DNA of 64,000 bases from Lunularia cruciata (Eukaryota > Streptophyta > Marchantiopsida > Lunulariales > Lunulariaceae). Positions 12,031 through 24,595 of this stretch are shown here, piece by piece. The position numbers were made by a program, and so were the translations under genes. The DNA lies in contig OX419756.1 in NCBI GenBank assembly GCA_948567375.1, positions 17,055,001-17,119,000 of the forward strand, in the 5' to 3' direction. The notes beneath the pieces were generated by a model. It saw nothing but the letters and a program-made list of their open reading frames with translations. It did no database searches and was not told where the DNA came from. The stretch's first letter is position 1; each line of letters opens with the position of its first letter.

Positions 12031-13582
12031 GTGTGTCGAGTCTTCCTGACTTCGCGGCTGCTTCTGCTCCTTTGCTCCTCTGCTCTCCTTCCACCGATTC
12101 CTGCTCAGTTCGTGTCTTCTCTCGCTTAGCAGTCCCTTATGGCCTGGTTCTTGTTGCAGTATGCCGCCCACTCCTGACGCTTAGCAACTACGGCCAAGTC
12201 ACCCCTCGTTTACGTGGGTTTCTTCTGCATCTTCTTCTCCAAAAGGCTGATCTTCTATTCGCTTCCAGACCAGAATCATTCGTCTTTCCAACACCTTATT
12301 GACCGACTGAGTCCCTCAAACGTAAAACCTGGATATGAGTAACACATCGTTGAAAATTCCTTAACGACATGCTTGTCCTGGTAGCTGTCAGTTTTGGCGT
12401 TTACCAGAGTCCTCCAATGCGAGTATCACACAGTACTGGAGACTTTAAGTATATTCATTCTTTACTCCTTCCATAGATCCACCTTTCCTCGGTCGGTCCT
12501 CGAGTTGGATCTACATTTGATTGTGAGAGACACGCTTCTTTCTCGACCTCAGAGTCCTTCGAAGATCTATGAAATTTGCTTTTTTAGCTATGCGTGATAT
12601 CTATAATGGAAAAAAGGAATCTAGAAGATATGAGAAGAAGATTTCATTAATTTCCTATTGATATCCATCTCGTGATATGAAGAGCATATAAGATACACGA
12701 GAGGGACGAATTACAATTTTCTTCATTTGCATGTGATATCAATCGCATGAAATGGAGGAAAGAATATATGAAGTATACGAGTAAGAGCATAAATGCTAGC
12801 AATATGGCAAACAGAATATGAAGAATTATAAAGATTCAATTAGTTCATCTACAAATCAGAAACATCTCATGGTGTTATTGTTTTTACATAAGGGTTATTC
12901 AAAAGACTTAATATGCAAAAAGGATGTCAAATCTAGACACTTATCAAATTAAAGTGTAAGTATATTTTTATGTGTAATTCTTGCTAGCATTGGAAAAGAA
13001 CCATGCAATTATTTGTATCTTTGATGGCATGTCATTAAAATTTTAAAATTGAAGTTTTTATTACTTTCTCCAGATAGTACTCTTTCATTTATAGTGGCGT
13101 TGTTATTATTAGCAAGACATTGATTCTCATTGTATTAATTGTTGACTCATTTCAGGGTTAGAATTCGCTCGAGGAGTCATACTCACATTACAAAGTTGTT
13201 TATAATGAGTTGATAATCCCTTTGCTATATCCCACGTTATTCACGTGTCCTCCGTCAAAATGGAGAAATGAATAATACATATCAAATTCCGGATATTTCC
13301 AAAGTAAAATTGGTCACCAATCTATGAGAATGATGGTCATGTGCCAGATCCAACCGGTCTAATGCTAAAGGTGTAGATCTAACTCAGATTTGTCTGATTT
13401 TTCTATTTATTTACTTTTTAATTTACTTATTGCAAGGGGGTGGGGGGTTTACACAACCACGTAGATCAGAATCGTCTCCTATTTGTATTTCAGAATCGCA
13501 ATCTCCCTCTATCATTCTGCAGGTCGTTATCCTGAGAATACGTTCTATTTGATTGTAAAACGTCAGGGGTTTCAATTGCTCA
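12031..13582. other. Intergenic, AT-rich
   Basis: The first 200-400 bases are the likely promoter and 5' UTR of the FSP1-like gene. The remainder is AT-rich with no domain-bearing ORF. A G-rich run (GGGGGTGGGGGG) is at about 13436-13448. Confidence 0.5.
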
Positions 13583-13925
13583 GTTCCGGAATTCCGTAAT
13601 AAAAATTTTCATATCTAAGTTCATAAAATTATAGGCGTGTAAAAGCGACGCATTACCATTCACGATCCATTCCTACAAATTATCATATTTTCACTTCATG
13701 TTATAATTACTTTCCTTGATTTCTCGGAAATTTCACTATTCATGTCATAATTACTTTCCGGAATTCCATAATGATATCATACATATTTTCATATCTAAGT
13801 TCATAAAATTATAGGCATGTAAAAGCGATACATTACCATTTGCGATCCATTCCTACAAATTATCATATTTTTACTTCATGTGATAATTACTTTCCTTGAT
13901 TTCTCGGAAATTTCACTTATTCATG
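13583..13925. repeat. Tandem duplication, 180-bp period, two copies
   Basis: The stretch around 13585-13745 is repeated at 13757-13925 with an exact 180-bp offset (CATATCTAAGTTCATAAAA at 13610 and 13790). Both copies share the GGAATTCC palindrome near the start and TTTCTCGGAAATTTCAC at the end. About 90% identical. No coding potential. Confidence 0.85.
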
Positions 13926-14033
13926 TGCCAATCTGTACACTCTTAGCAAAGGAGTGTTAGACGTGAGTTGGGAACTTTGCCATTTTGGGGTTATCAATGA
14001 ACAACTCTGAAGTCGGTGGACTAGTTTCTTACT

Positions 14034-14115
14034 AACAAGGCGACCTCGCTCGATAACAAGAAGGATGGGAAGACCCCCATCAAGCCGTACAAGTGAAAGA
14101 CATAAGGGTAAAATG
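14034..14115 (+). repeat. Left arm of a long inverted repeat
   Basis: Starts AAGGCGACC and contains GAAGGATGGGAAGAC and CAAGCC. The reverse complement of 15262-15352 gives the same order of blocks. The two arms enclose the decayed endonuclease-type polyprotein fragment. Identity is about 75-80% over some 85 bp by eye. No clear target-site duplication was found. Confidence 0.55.
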
Positions 14116-14225
14116 GGGCTAAACCCCAATAATATCAACAAGAGGAAGTTTTTAACCTGCTTTGACCTTGACTACTTCTTGTCTCTCATATTGAAAGTAT
14201 CATTTCTTATTGTGATAGGTGTCAC

Positions 14226-15260
14226 ATTGTCCCATCCTTCTCGTTCTCACACGCGGTCACTTGTTCTCCCTTCTATTGTGACTACTTTGAGGCATTCTTG
14301 CTTATGGACTCTTCCTTACCTTACCTGCCCGGTTCCCCCTTCCTTGACTTTCCTCTCACATCTAAGAGCTTTTGATAGGAGGATTGTGGGAGGCTTTGGT
14401 GATATCATAGGACCAAGGATATTTGAATGTGTGACGGGGGATTTGGCACGTAGACAAACATCTCTACCGGTCTCGTGCACAGGGGTAGGCTTATTATCTA
14501 TAGAGGAGACATTAGGGCATTCCAACTCGCACTAGTCACTTTCTCTACAGCGATGAGGTTCCGCTTAGGTATGGTCCACCCATCTACATCTTCGTTTCTC
14601 ACTTGTGAGTGTGGTTCCACACTAGATGCAGCAGCGGTCCATATGACATGGTGTCCTTATGGAGGACAGAGGATAATTACCCATGATGCCATCAGGGATA
14701 TAGTGTTTGTTATGGCAAGCAAGAGTGGATACCTTGCTTGGAGTAAGCATTCATATTCTTTGCATATGACTCGTGTTAGAGCAAACTTATACTTGCTCCA
14801 AGATGATCAAGTGACAATGGCGGATGTTGTGATTAGAGACCCTACGCGTGATGCAATTTTGAAGGGTGTGATTACTCATCCTCTTGGATGGGCGGTGGGC
14901 AAAGTAGCAGCACGCAAGGTCTCCAAGTATAGGGGTATGCAGTGAGGTCACCTCTTTGTTTCTCTAGCCTTGGAGTTATATGGAGCTATGAACACGGTGT
15001 TTGACACATTTGTTAGGGCGTGCACGAGAGCTTATCATATTAGACGTCACAGCTACCACTCTCATTTTCATATTTTATAGCATACATATACACATTTTAT
15101 ACAGATAGCGTGTGTCCATTGCTCTACCGAGAGCATTGGCTGGTGCAATCCAATCAATCGCTCTACACAATGCTTCTTTGGTTGCTCCAAATGTTTGTAG
15201 ACCTTACGACTTGCGTAGCCCAAATATCTTAGGTGCGGTCGGGCAAATTTCTCATATCGT
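14226..15260 (+). pseudogene. Decayed retroelement-type polyprotein fragment with zinc motif and endonuclease-like domain
   Basis: Frames at 14226-14470, 14475-14945 and 14946-15260 together show the C-terminal layout of polyproteins that follow a non-LTR-type reverse transcriptase. First comes an LPVS...GVGLLSIEET block. Next is a Cys/His cluster (C44, C46, H56, C60 of the 14475 frame, then GGQRIITHDAIRD). A restriction-endonuclease-like segment follows (ADVVIRDP, then VITHP, then AARKVSKYR). A block typical of the C-terminus ends it (SLALELYGAMNTVFDTFVRA, then SIALPRALAGAI). A frameshift near 14475 and a stop at 14945 break it. The RT itself is absent, so this is a fragment. A canonical catalytic Asp just before the VITHP block appears to be replaced by Gly. 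Family assignment rests on motif recall, not a search. Confidence 0.55.
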
Positions 15261-15261
15261 T

Positions 15262-15352
15262 ATTGTTGGCCATTCTATCTTGTTTGTCTCTCCCTTGTAG
15301 GGCTTGAAGGTGTCTTCCCATCCTTCATGTGTTCTATGCGGTCGCCTTTTAC
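15262..15352 (-). repeat. Right arm of the long inverted repeat
   Basis: Reverse complement begins AAAGGCGACC, then GAAGGATGGGAAGAC and CAAGCC(C)TACAAG, matching 14034-14115 block by block. It ends within a few bases of the coding fragment, so the unit 14034-15352 (about 1.3 kb) looks like a terminal-inverted-repeat element or a captured fragment. Confidence 0.55.
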
Positions 15353-15418
15353 ACTTATGGACTTTGCTTTTGGTGGTATCATGCAGTTGAATCTCTTCAG
15401 TTTGAAGCATGAAATTCT

Positions 15419-15457
15419 TCAGTCACCTGCCACTGCCGCAAAGTGGCAGGTGACTGA
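15419..15457. other. Perfect 16-bp hairpin
   Basis: TCAGTCACCTGCCACT and its exact complement are separated by the 7-nt loop GCCGCAA. It is GC-richer than its surroundings. No gene context explains it. Confidence 0.8.
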
Positions 15458-15839
15458 TTCAATGCCCTTCCTACGTAGATGTGGAAAGCTACCGTGGAAT
15501 TTAACATCGCGGCTTGACTGCTTCTTTCACATACTTTTATTATGGATGAAGATTAGCATTTGTTCCAACTCTGGAACATCTTTGTTCAAAGAAGATATCG
15601 TAGTTCCTAAATCCATGCGACCGGACCATGGTAGCATGCAGTAAAACATTAAAATAATAGATAGGACGCTTTTTGTCTTTAGTCAACCCACAACGTATTC
15701 ATATATAGTTGAGCTCCAAAATCCACAGAAACAATCAAATATCTCAGACTTTTTGAATTTGGGCAGTTGGAAAGAGTTCAGTTTTGTTCACTTTTCCGTA
15801 ACCTCATCCACCGGGAAAGAACTACTTGCTGTGGATGAA

Positions 15840-16110
15840 TTAATTCACAGGTTTAGGTGATGGCCATACTGGTGTGAATGATATACAAGCGGCTACTAGA
15901 AAGAATATTGATAAGAAATGAACTTCAACTTAATTCTGATATATGCAAAGCACTCTACAATCTTTACATATTTGGTACTGGTAAGTGTGATACTAATTGA
16001 GTTCATACATATTTTGGATCATTTTTAGTGAATAGTGTGGATGAAATAATTCACTTTTAGGTGATGGTCATACCGGTGTGACTCATACACAAGCGGCTAC
16101 CAGAAAGAGT
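15840..16110 (+). repeat. Imperfect direct repeat, about 210-bp period
   Basis: The blocks AATTCAC...TTTAGGTGATGG and ACAAGCGGCTAC(T/C)AGAAAGA occur at about 15841-15910 and again at 16049-16115. Together with duplications at 13.6 kb and 16.4-16.8 kb they mark a locally duplicated AT-rich tract. Confidence 0.7.
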
Positions 16111-16375
16111 ATTCAAAACAACCTAGACGCTCCCTATTTTTAAACCTAGACTCTCGACTTGCCTACTACCGAGGAATTAAGGCAAAAATAACTCACAAAC
16201 GGGTTTCGATAGGCTCAATTGATACTAGATATATTTACAATATCCCTTTGATTTATTTTATGAAGATTGAAGTCCTCAAAAATGTTCACTAGAGCTGAAC
16301 AAATGTACTTGGATTGATGAAGAATGTACCCGTCGTGACTCCTATATAAACTACAGATATAATATTGACAAATAA

Positions 16376-16830
16376 GGGCGAACCAAGATATCGATTAAAG
16401 TACACGCAAAATCTTTTTCTTTCAGAATATTGGCCAATAAGCGAAGACCAAGATATCGGTTAAAGTACACACAAAATTATCTTCTTTTCCAATCTGAGGA
16501 TGACGGTGAGCTCGATAAGATATTCTTTCTTCTAAGATAAACTACATAAAGTTCGATGCACTATATGTGGACATAAAAATATATTGCAAAGAAATGGTCA
16601 TTTGCAAGACTATCAAAGCACCACCCTTCAGAATAATATATTATCATATTTCTTCTCTTTACATTGATCTTATTAATATTATCTTCACAAGAGAAAACTC
16701 GTTTCCATCCATTGCAAATAAAACTCGTTCGCAAGACTATCAAAGCACTGCCTTCAGAATAAAATGTTATCGTATTCCTTCTCTTTACATTGATCCTATT
16801 ACTATTATATTCACAAGAACCTATTCTTGT
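16376..16830 (+). repeat. Two adjacent local duplications
   Basis: About 35 bp (ACCAAGATATCG(A/G)TTAAAG) is repeated at 16383 and 16447. About 110 bp starting GCAAGACTATCAAAGCAC is repeated at 16604 and 16731 (127-bp period, sharing TTCTCTTTACATTGATC). No domain-bearing ORF. Confidence 0.75.
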
Positions 16831-16869
16831 CAGGATGGAATATACACGGAATTATTCGCAGGGTCATAG

Positions 16870-19831
16870 ATTTCTATACAACTTCTCCTCGAGACGCATG
16901 TGGTTGCCAGCTACTATCGTAGTTAGTTAGGTTAAAAGAACCTACAGAAATAAAACAGTATATTATTGGTTCCAAATCTCTGGCAATAAACACGACCCAT
17001 TCATGCTTAAATTTACTCAGTATCTTCACGGTTCCCCATGCAGAACAAACAATCCTTCTGGTAAGATTATTCGCCACAAAGGAGACAAAGATTGACCATC
17101 ATTGTTTAGGTAATATAACCTCCGTGAGCAAGGGCCAATAGTAGGAAGATGCCAAAGCCTGAAGATGTGACACTCTTGAGTTTTAAGATCTTTTTGTTTT
17201 TCATAATATCAGAAGAAGGCGACCGCATGCGATAACAAGAACGATGGGAAGACCCCATCGAGCATTTACAAATATCCGGGAGTGTGATTGTCATATGACG
17301 GATCTTGCTTCCACATATTGATTTTCTTGCTTTAGAATGTCGTATGACTCTCTGGCTAAAGAAAATCATACGAGAGACCTATTGATTGATTTTTATCATC
17401 ACTTTGAATATATGATTCTTGGAATGATAGATGGTTTAGAACAACCACAAGCATCATCTTCTTCTTTGCTGCAAAACATTTTTAATTATTAATCATATCT
17501 ACACCAATACTCATTACTCTTGGGCAAAACGGTGTTTATAAAAAGTTGCTCCTTGATTCAATTCTGCACTCATAAAAGTTTCATTAGCTTACAAAAAAAA
17601 AGGGAAAAAGTTGATTTTAATTTCATAGAATGAAATTCAGAAGGAAAGAAACTCAAATGGCAAACTTTTAATATGAAACTTGGTTAACAAATCCTCATAA
17701 GAAGTGACTTATATATTCCACGCCAAGGAAGGTATTTAATTCAAGAAATCCTTTTTTAAATTGGAAAAAAAATTAAGGTTTTGTGATATTCCAAATGTCT
17801 GCTATGATAACCTAATGAGATAGATATAGTATGCAAATTGTTACCTCTGAAATCTGGATGTAGATATATTAGAATTGATATTCATATGGATTGCACCTTG
17901 TCACTACTGAAATTGATAGCATCTAAAGAAATAAATTTGATACATTTGCCAATGATTTCTAAACATTCCAAAAAAGCGGAATTTATGTAGACTCTGAATT
18001 TAGTAACCTTGTACTATGAGATATAAGGCTCTCATATGTGCAAAATCCCAAGTTCATGGAAGGCTTTATTCATATAAATGATCCCTATTTGCACATTTAT
18101 TAATTCAAAAATATCCAAACTCCATAACATCACTAACCTTCATAATTAAACTTGCTTTAATTTATTGTAAAAAAATCACTTTGTATTAGCACATTCACTT
18201 TTTCTATATTGTATAATGTCCACACCTAACTAAAAAGTCCTAAATCTAGTTTGCATAATTTGGAATTGTAGAAGAATGAATATGAATATCATATAATGAA
18301 TATGATAAAATAAAATAATTAACTTATAAATATAAATTAATTTAAATAGGGAATTGGTAAATTCCCCCCCCCCCCCCTCCCTTTCTTTGCTGAATTCTCC
18401 CCTTCACATGCCGCGCGAAACTTTGGGCCCTTATATTTAAACCAAGGCTGGAGTAGTTCATAACAAACCAGAATAGACAAAAATGCTGTTAGACAAACAC
18501 AGATAGCTTACTCAAAAAAATACGACCATATCCTGGAAACTCTACTCCAGCCCACCGGCCCCTAATGTTGAAACATAGTTTGCCATTCCTTGTTCAGTCT
18601 CTTTGGCACCCACATCCGTCACAACTTAACAAGGAGTGGCAAATGATACTTTGGTAGTAGGCCATGAGTGGCACATGAAGGAGGTGAATTTAGCAAGGTG
18701 GGGTATTTAACAATCTCTTTTAATTAATAGAGTAATAAATTCCATGGTTTTATATAAAACATAGAAATATACCACCTTATAATAATAAAATTGCACATAT
18801 TCTCTATGAATATAATGAAGTTCTTGAGCTATTGTGATATAGGTATTTCTATAATTGATATCTTTTGATTGGATTTCATTTCCAAGGAAAATAAATAAAA
18901 AAGAAAAATTCATAAGTTTGTTTAGTTTTAAATTATAAAAATATTATATTATATTATATTTGACTCAATATTATATGCCTATATATTACCATACATTATA
19001 TGCCTCAATACATTATGCAAGTATTATGGAAACCAATCAAGTAAGACATATAATATACATATGGTTATGTACTTCTTTCAAGGGCAAATAATTCTTCACC
19101 TTTGGAAGGTAGGAAAAGCAGAGTAAATAGAAAATTTTATACACCAAATGAAATAAATTAGAAAATATTTTGTGGAGGTATTTATGGTTTTCATTACTCA
19201 CATGAAAGAAATTGAATTTTCTTATTTCTACGATGTTTAGCTTCATCTATTTTTGCATCTTTGGCCACCACCATCATATATAAGGTTTGGTTATTTCTCT
19301 TTGGTAAGCCATTTGAGTTTAGCTTGTAAGATGTAATCACTCTAAGTTAGATAGAGAAATATTGTAGCATGCCTAAAGTGATGCTTCTTGTAAATTATCC
19401 TCTACATTAGAAATGAAATTCAAAGTGTAACCAAATCTAATGATGAGTTCTTACATAAATGTAGCAATTTTTTTTTCAGTCTTACTTTCAATGGTCTAGC
19501 CTCGACTCACTTTGTAAACAAATCAATAATATTTTGATGGTTCTTTGCGGTTTTATTGTGAGAATCTACAAAGTATCTGTTTCTTATATATCTCTTGTAA
19601 TTGAATTGATCTAAGAGATAAGGTAGGTGTAGACTTCTTAGCAAAAGCTTGAAAAAAATATTGTTTTGGCAATAATCAAAATAATCCTTAAAAATCTCCT
19701 TCCAATGGTACCCTACATCTAAAACCTTCACAACTATTCCCTTTCTCGCAGAGTCACCTCCTTATACCAAGCCATCATGAGTAGTATAGACTCATCTTCA
19801 TCTTTAAGCATTTCTCTTTAAAGTAAACTGT
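16870..19831. other. AT-rich region without recognisable genes
   Basis: No ORF with a recognisable domain. It holds a further copy of the GCGACC...GATGGGAAGAC motif at about 17218-17262, a 14-C run at 18364-18377 and TA-rich repeats near 18940-19000. Short ORFs are of very low complexity. Confidence 0.5.
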
Positions 19832-20400
19832 CTTAATACTCTGAGGACAAGAGAACTCTCCAAGAGAGATACAAGAGAGAAAACACCAATTTCACACTCA
19901 ATACTTCGATGCACCAAAGGAACACTATCTCTCTATTTTATAGCAAAGAGGATCCCTTCAAAGGAAGCTCTACCTTTGGATCAGATACATGGATTGGTGA
20001 CATGTCAATCCTTGTCCTATCTAGTTGGTCAAATGGGTTTGACCAAAGGGAATCTTTAGGGAATCTTCTTATAGGGAGCTCAAAATTGCATGGGTGAGGT
20101 ATCGTTGGAAAACTCTCAATGAGACAAATCATGAGGCAAATCATAAGAGGGAGAAGGCAAGCCCTTTCTATCTGTGAAGGTCTGAATCTCTTTGTTTTTG
20201 AGGCCTAATTCAGCCGTTTAGGCCTCCAAAATTGGCTCTAAAGTTTTTAGGCTATTTTTGTCTTTTGCCATATTAGTAGACGTACTCTTTTGGTGACACA
20301 TCTCTCTGATCTTCCTAGCCCATTGTACACAACATTCTTCTAGATGTTACCAAGCCAATTTTCACCTCTAGATAATATGTCTAGCTACTTGTATTATGAC
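19832..20400 (-). repeat. Degenerate solo LTR, family B, minus orientation
   Basis: Matches the family-B LTR at 60816-61515 in reverse. The left end (TTAATACTCTGAGGACAAGAGAA) corresponds to the LTR 3' end; the right end (CTAGCTACTTGTATTATG) corresponds to its start. Shared inner landmarks include the TATAGCAAAGAGGATCC promoter region, GGTGACATGTCA and TTAGGCCTCCAAAATTGGC. Terminal dinucleotides are eroded and no internal region is attached. Confidence 0.75.
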
Positions 20401-20549
20401 CATTTAATCCTTGGTGGAAAAGAATATCCATCATTGTAGGAGATCAAGATTTTGCTTTAAAGGCCTCCTCTCTATAGCATGCATCTTATCTATCTATTAC
20501 AACTTTTATTAAAGTCCAAAGTCTATTTGTTCTCCATGTACAAATTCAA

Positions 20550-21350
20550 TGACCAATACAGTCATATGCTCTCATCCCAAAAAGAATCATGTATGTGCTC
20601 AACCCCATCATGATCATAGGCCTTGGAGAACAAATCAGATTTTGTGTGTTTCTTCTCTAGCCTATCCTTAATGGTGTAATTATACTCAAATAAGAATATC
20701 TTCTACCTAGATAACCTCCCCTCCACATTAGGCTTATTTAAACATGTACATCAATACCTTGTATCTTGTATTTTCTTTCCAATAAAGTATCAAAGGTGAT
20801 TCCTAACACTTCCTTTTATATCATTTACTAGTTTATCTCTATTAAACCATGTTTCTACTTGCATATGAGAAAAAAGAGATACTTTTGTCAATTTTTATCC
20901 ACTTGACTTAAAGTAAATCTTTGAACTATGTAGGATGCATCAACATAAATAATTAAAGGTTTACTTTAATTAGTTTTGAGAATAATCGGGGCTAAAACAA
21001 GGGATTTTTTGAGCTACTAGGAAGCTTTGAGAGCCTTTTTATCTTCCAAATTCACCATATAAACTACACCTTTCTTCTTGTAAAATAATCAATGCATAAG
21101 CCTAGTTGGAAATTAGAAGATAAATCTCCTATAATATCCAAACATTCCCATGAATTGTCAAGCTTATAGGGAATGGATGTTTAGATTTTCCTCATCTTTT
21201 TCAATGCATTATTATTCCAGCCTTGAAAAATGATATATCTCAATAGTAGACCTTCTTCACAACCAAATGTGCACTTCTTTTTGGTACAAATTTTCCTCAT
21301 ATAATCTAAAGAGCATATGTGAAGAAATAGTTGATTTAGTTGATGGATTA
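20550..21350 (-). pseudogene. Heavily decayed Ty3/gypsy RT-RNase H fragment
   Basis: Minus-strand frames, with many shifts, give the end of an RT and a connection segment (FGCEEGLLLRYIIF, then a YYRRF-like remnant). They then give the end of a gypsy-type RNase H (NKPNVEGRLSRW, then EYNYTIKDRLEKKHTKSDLF). It is too degraded to assign to families A or B. It is older than the neighbouring elements, judging by the density of frame breaks. Confidence 0.45.
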
Positions 21351-22099
21351 AGAAAAGATCACATACTTATGGGTGATTGTAGTGCATATGTTTCTGCAAA
21401 TTTGCAATTTTTTTTTGTTTTTGTACTTTTTGTAAAGATTAGATGAGTCATTTTCTTTGTTGGAAGAAGTAACCTTTGTGTTTGGGTGTTCTTTGGACCT
21501 ATCTCCATACATGTGAAGGTAAAATGAAGTAAGCTAAGAAGATTTTTGCAATACAATGCAATGGTACTAATAAGTATAAAGAATTGTCAAGTACAAAGAA
21601 TGGTCCAAGCCAAAGAAACAAGTATGAAGATTCTTTGCCCAAAGATTGTACTAGTAATTTGAATAACACCATCACTCAGCAAAAACCTACCATCAAGCAC
21701 TATTAGTCCCTATCAAAGAGTTCTCATATGATGAATCACTCATTGAAGACCATGTTGACAAAGAGTCCTAATTATAACGTTAAGTTTTGGTTAGTAATTT
21801 CATCTTCAATGAGAATTTTTTTGTGAGAAATTTCATCTTTTACAAGAATATCTTTGAGAGCAACCAAAGAATGAGTAGCAAGTTAGACATTTCTTTGGGT
21901 CAATAATCCCTAAAGAGAAAAATGGTGAGAGAAAAAAGAGCAATGAGGAATACTCTAATAAAAATCTTCCACTACCCAACAATGCATAAGAGGAGAATGC
22001 ATGTGAGGAATGAGTTTCTCAAAATCAAGCACTTGAAATTCTTGCTTTGGAACTAGGATCTTAGCTCACTATCCATTGTGCAAGAAATAAGGAGCAGAA

Positions 22100-23450
22100 A
22101 CTAAGAAATTGGGAATCTTCAAGGTAACCCAAAGGGATGGAGCAAGGAGTATTAGAGGATGGTACCCAAGTTGGATGCAAGTATTGTTGAAGGTATTAAT
22201 CTTGACACTAAGTTTGGAGACATAGAGGAGAAAATGAATAAAAGGATTGTTGAGTCCTTTGTAGAGAAGCAATCAATGAGTCATTTTTGGAGGACTGTCA
22301 ATTACAAAGATCTAGCCCAAAGAGCAATTGTATCTTTGTTGATAAAGTTGTTTTGCCCAAAGAGTACCACTTACTTAACTATCAATCAAACCATCTTCTT
22401 TGAGTAGGTGTATCAAGGAGTGGTATTGAATTAGCTAAATATCTTCTATTGGCATACCCATTCCATGATGCAAGAGTTGGAAGCCTATGGAAGTGCCACT
22501 TCCCTAGCTCCATTTGCAATACATTTCTATATGGAGTTTTCAATTTGCTAAGGAAGGAGGAGTGCAAGAATTTCTTGAGTCACTTTCACTTGGACAAGTA
22601 CTTTGCATCCCAACAATAAGGAAAGAGAGTTACAAGAGAAATTTGGGAGGTGGATAAGGAATTTGCCATAATTGTAAGTTTGTGGAGGTGAAGATGATCA
22701 AGATTGTTCTAAACAAGAAGAGAGCTATACCTTCAAGATTGCATCATCTTGTGAAGAAGGTAAGGAAGAATCCATAAAAGTGGACATCTCTTTAGACAAA
22801 GAGGAATCCAAAGAAGAAGAAGTCATTAAAACTGAATTGGAGGGAGGAGAAGAGTACACAAATGCGGAGTTTGCATTGCATGGAGAGGACCCACTTGAAG
22901 GAGAATAATAAGCCAAAAATCAAGAAGATATTTGTATTGAAGATCATGCAAGCCCAAGATAATTTATCCATCCATTAAAGAATATGGAACTAATGCAAGA
23001 AGAATGGAAGAAGATTTAGATATTGAAGGAGAACCAATCACCACCAAGGTACTTCAAGAAGAAGAATTTAATCTTATAATAGAGCAAATGATGGTGATAG
23101 CCAATGGAGTAGCATTCTTACTCAACTCAATCTATCCAAAATTAAGTATCTACAGATAAGTATGCATTTGTACAAGGATTAGTGGTCAAAATTAGTAGAC
23201 TATGTCTCTTTGGCAAAGTGATTATGCAACCAAGGTGAAGAACAAGTTCCTTTGAAGGAGGAATATTTTCCTTTGAAGGAGGAAGTAGAAAAGAATAGAA
23301 ACCTATACATAGGGTAGTGCAAGAAAGCCAATGACTTATAAGAGAACCATGGTCAAAAAAGTGGAACTCTTCATTGATGATAGACCAGAAGAACTACAAA
23401 GACTTCCAAAGATTGCAAGGTAATTTGAAGGCTCTTTAGCTAAAAAGTAA
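22100..23450 (+). pseudogene. Broken member of an unclassified repeated gene family (YKDL family)
   Basis: The frame 22159-22407 contains NYKDLAQRAIVSLLIKL, TTY and NQTIFFE. After stops the same layout continues (HFYMEFSIC near 22520), followed by an acidic, Glu/Lys-rich tail (22725-22910) and coiled-coil-like DNA. The same order (YKDL block, TTY, FFE, HFY, acidic or coiled-coil C-terminus) appears on the minus strand at 34.4-36.5 kb and 36.8-37.3 kb, so this is a dispersed repeat. I do not recognise the protein. It could be a gag-like ORF of a non-autonomous LTR element: a TGTGACAA motif lies downstream at 23547, similar to one at 33073. Confidence 0.45.
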
Positions 23451-24590
23451 GCAAAAGTAACAAAGGGATGAAAGAGAATCTACAAAACCAAGATCTAGAA
23501 GTGGCATGTATCTAAAGTGATCTAGAGTAGGATCAAGAGAAAGCTGTTGTGACAATCTAATGTTGATGTACCAGTAGTAAAATGATAGGAACAGTTTGTT
23601 CCCACAAGGATGCGGCTTGGAAATGACTAGATTTGAAGTTAAAGTGTCACAATTCATTTTTTTTACCTATTTAACCTCTTGGGCAAGAACCATTCCCAAA
23701 AGAGAGAAGAGTTACCCACAAGAATGCCCTACAAAAAGAGAAAGTAAACTCACTTTTACAAAATATCTAATCCTAGTTAATCTTGAAGGTGATGGTTCAC
23801 TTCATATTGAAAGCCTCTTCTCCCCAAAGAGGCATTTTACTTTGAAGGCTAGTTCTACCCCAAAGGTCATTTCACACTTAAGGTTAGTTTCATCTTGGAG
23901 GTCCTATCACTTGATGACTACATTCTATCCTTCCTAGAATAGGTGATCCTAACAAAATTGTGAAATTGATTGTCTACTTGGCTTGCCTATTCAATGATAG
24001 TTCCAATTCTCTAATGTTTATAGTATGTATTTCCTATTCAATGTTTAGTGTGTATTTCCTATTCAGTATGTGGCTTTCCTATTTGGTATGTACTTCCAAT
24101 GCTCTAGTGTTCTCTACTTTGTTTTATATCTTCAAAACTCAAGGGATAACTTGTCCTAGAATCATGCAAATTTTTTAACAAATACTCAAGCACACATTTC
24201 TACTACAATGTTCCTCACCTCTACTTGACCAAACATGCAGCTATATACTCAAAGTGTACTTAATTCAATGTTAAGGATTGTAGATATCCTTGCAATTAAT
24301 ACTTTGATTACAAAGAGTGAAAAATTTTACAATCAATCATACCTATATATATAGTTTTCTACTTCTTGGAAAATAGATCTAGTGGCTAAGTGATGATTGA
24401 AATCTTCTAACTACACCTATATCACTGATCACTAATCCTATCTTACTTTTACATACTAAATTGAGAATTTTTTATGCATCAATCACCAACTTAGAATAGT
24501 TCTTTGTCACTTTCCTATTTGAATTTAAATTTGAGCTACATGCCAAATATCTCTGGCCTATAAAATTTTTCTCAGGAAAAAGGTTTTGTG
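23451..24590. other. Repeat-derived region, no gene recognised
   Basis: Includes TGTGACAATC at 23547 and GTTTGTTCCCA shortly after. Both words recur at 33073-33130, suggesting a shared LTR-like sequence. ORFs up to 113 codons show no domain. It ends at the target site of element A1. Confidence 0.4.
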
Positions 24591-24595
24591 CTAAA

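Noticed and set aside
12031-12171. Upstream in-frame ATG of the FSP1-like gene (MGG start, possible N-myristoylation as in animal FSP1)
   Set aside because: The 47-residue leader is charged and low in complexity, and plant homologues start directly before the FAD fold; more likely 5' UTR.
14475-14945. 156-aa ORF as a host gene
   Set aside because: Its motifs belong to retroelement polyprotein C-termini, and the same reading continues beyond the stop and before the start in other frames.
18364-18377. Run of 14 C as a functional G-quadruplex
   Set aside because: A single homopolymer in AT-rich DNA; equally likely an assembly or slippage artefact.
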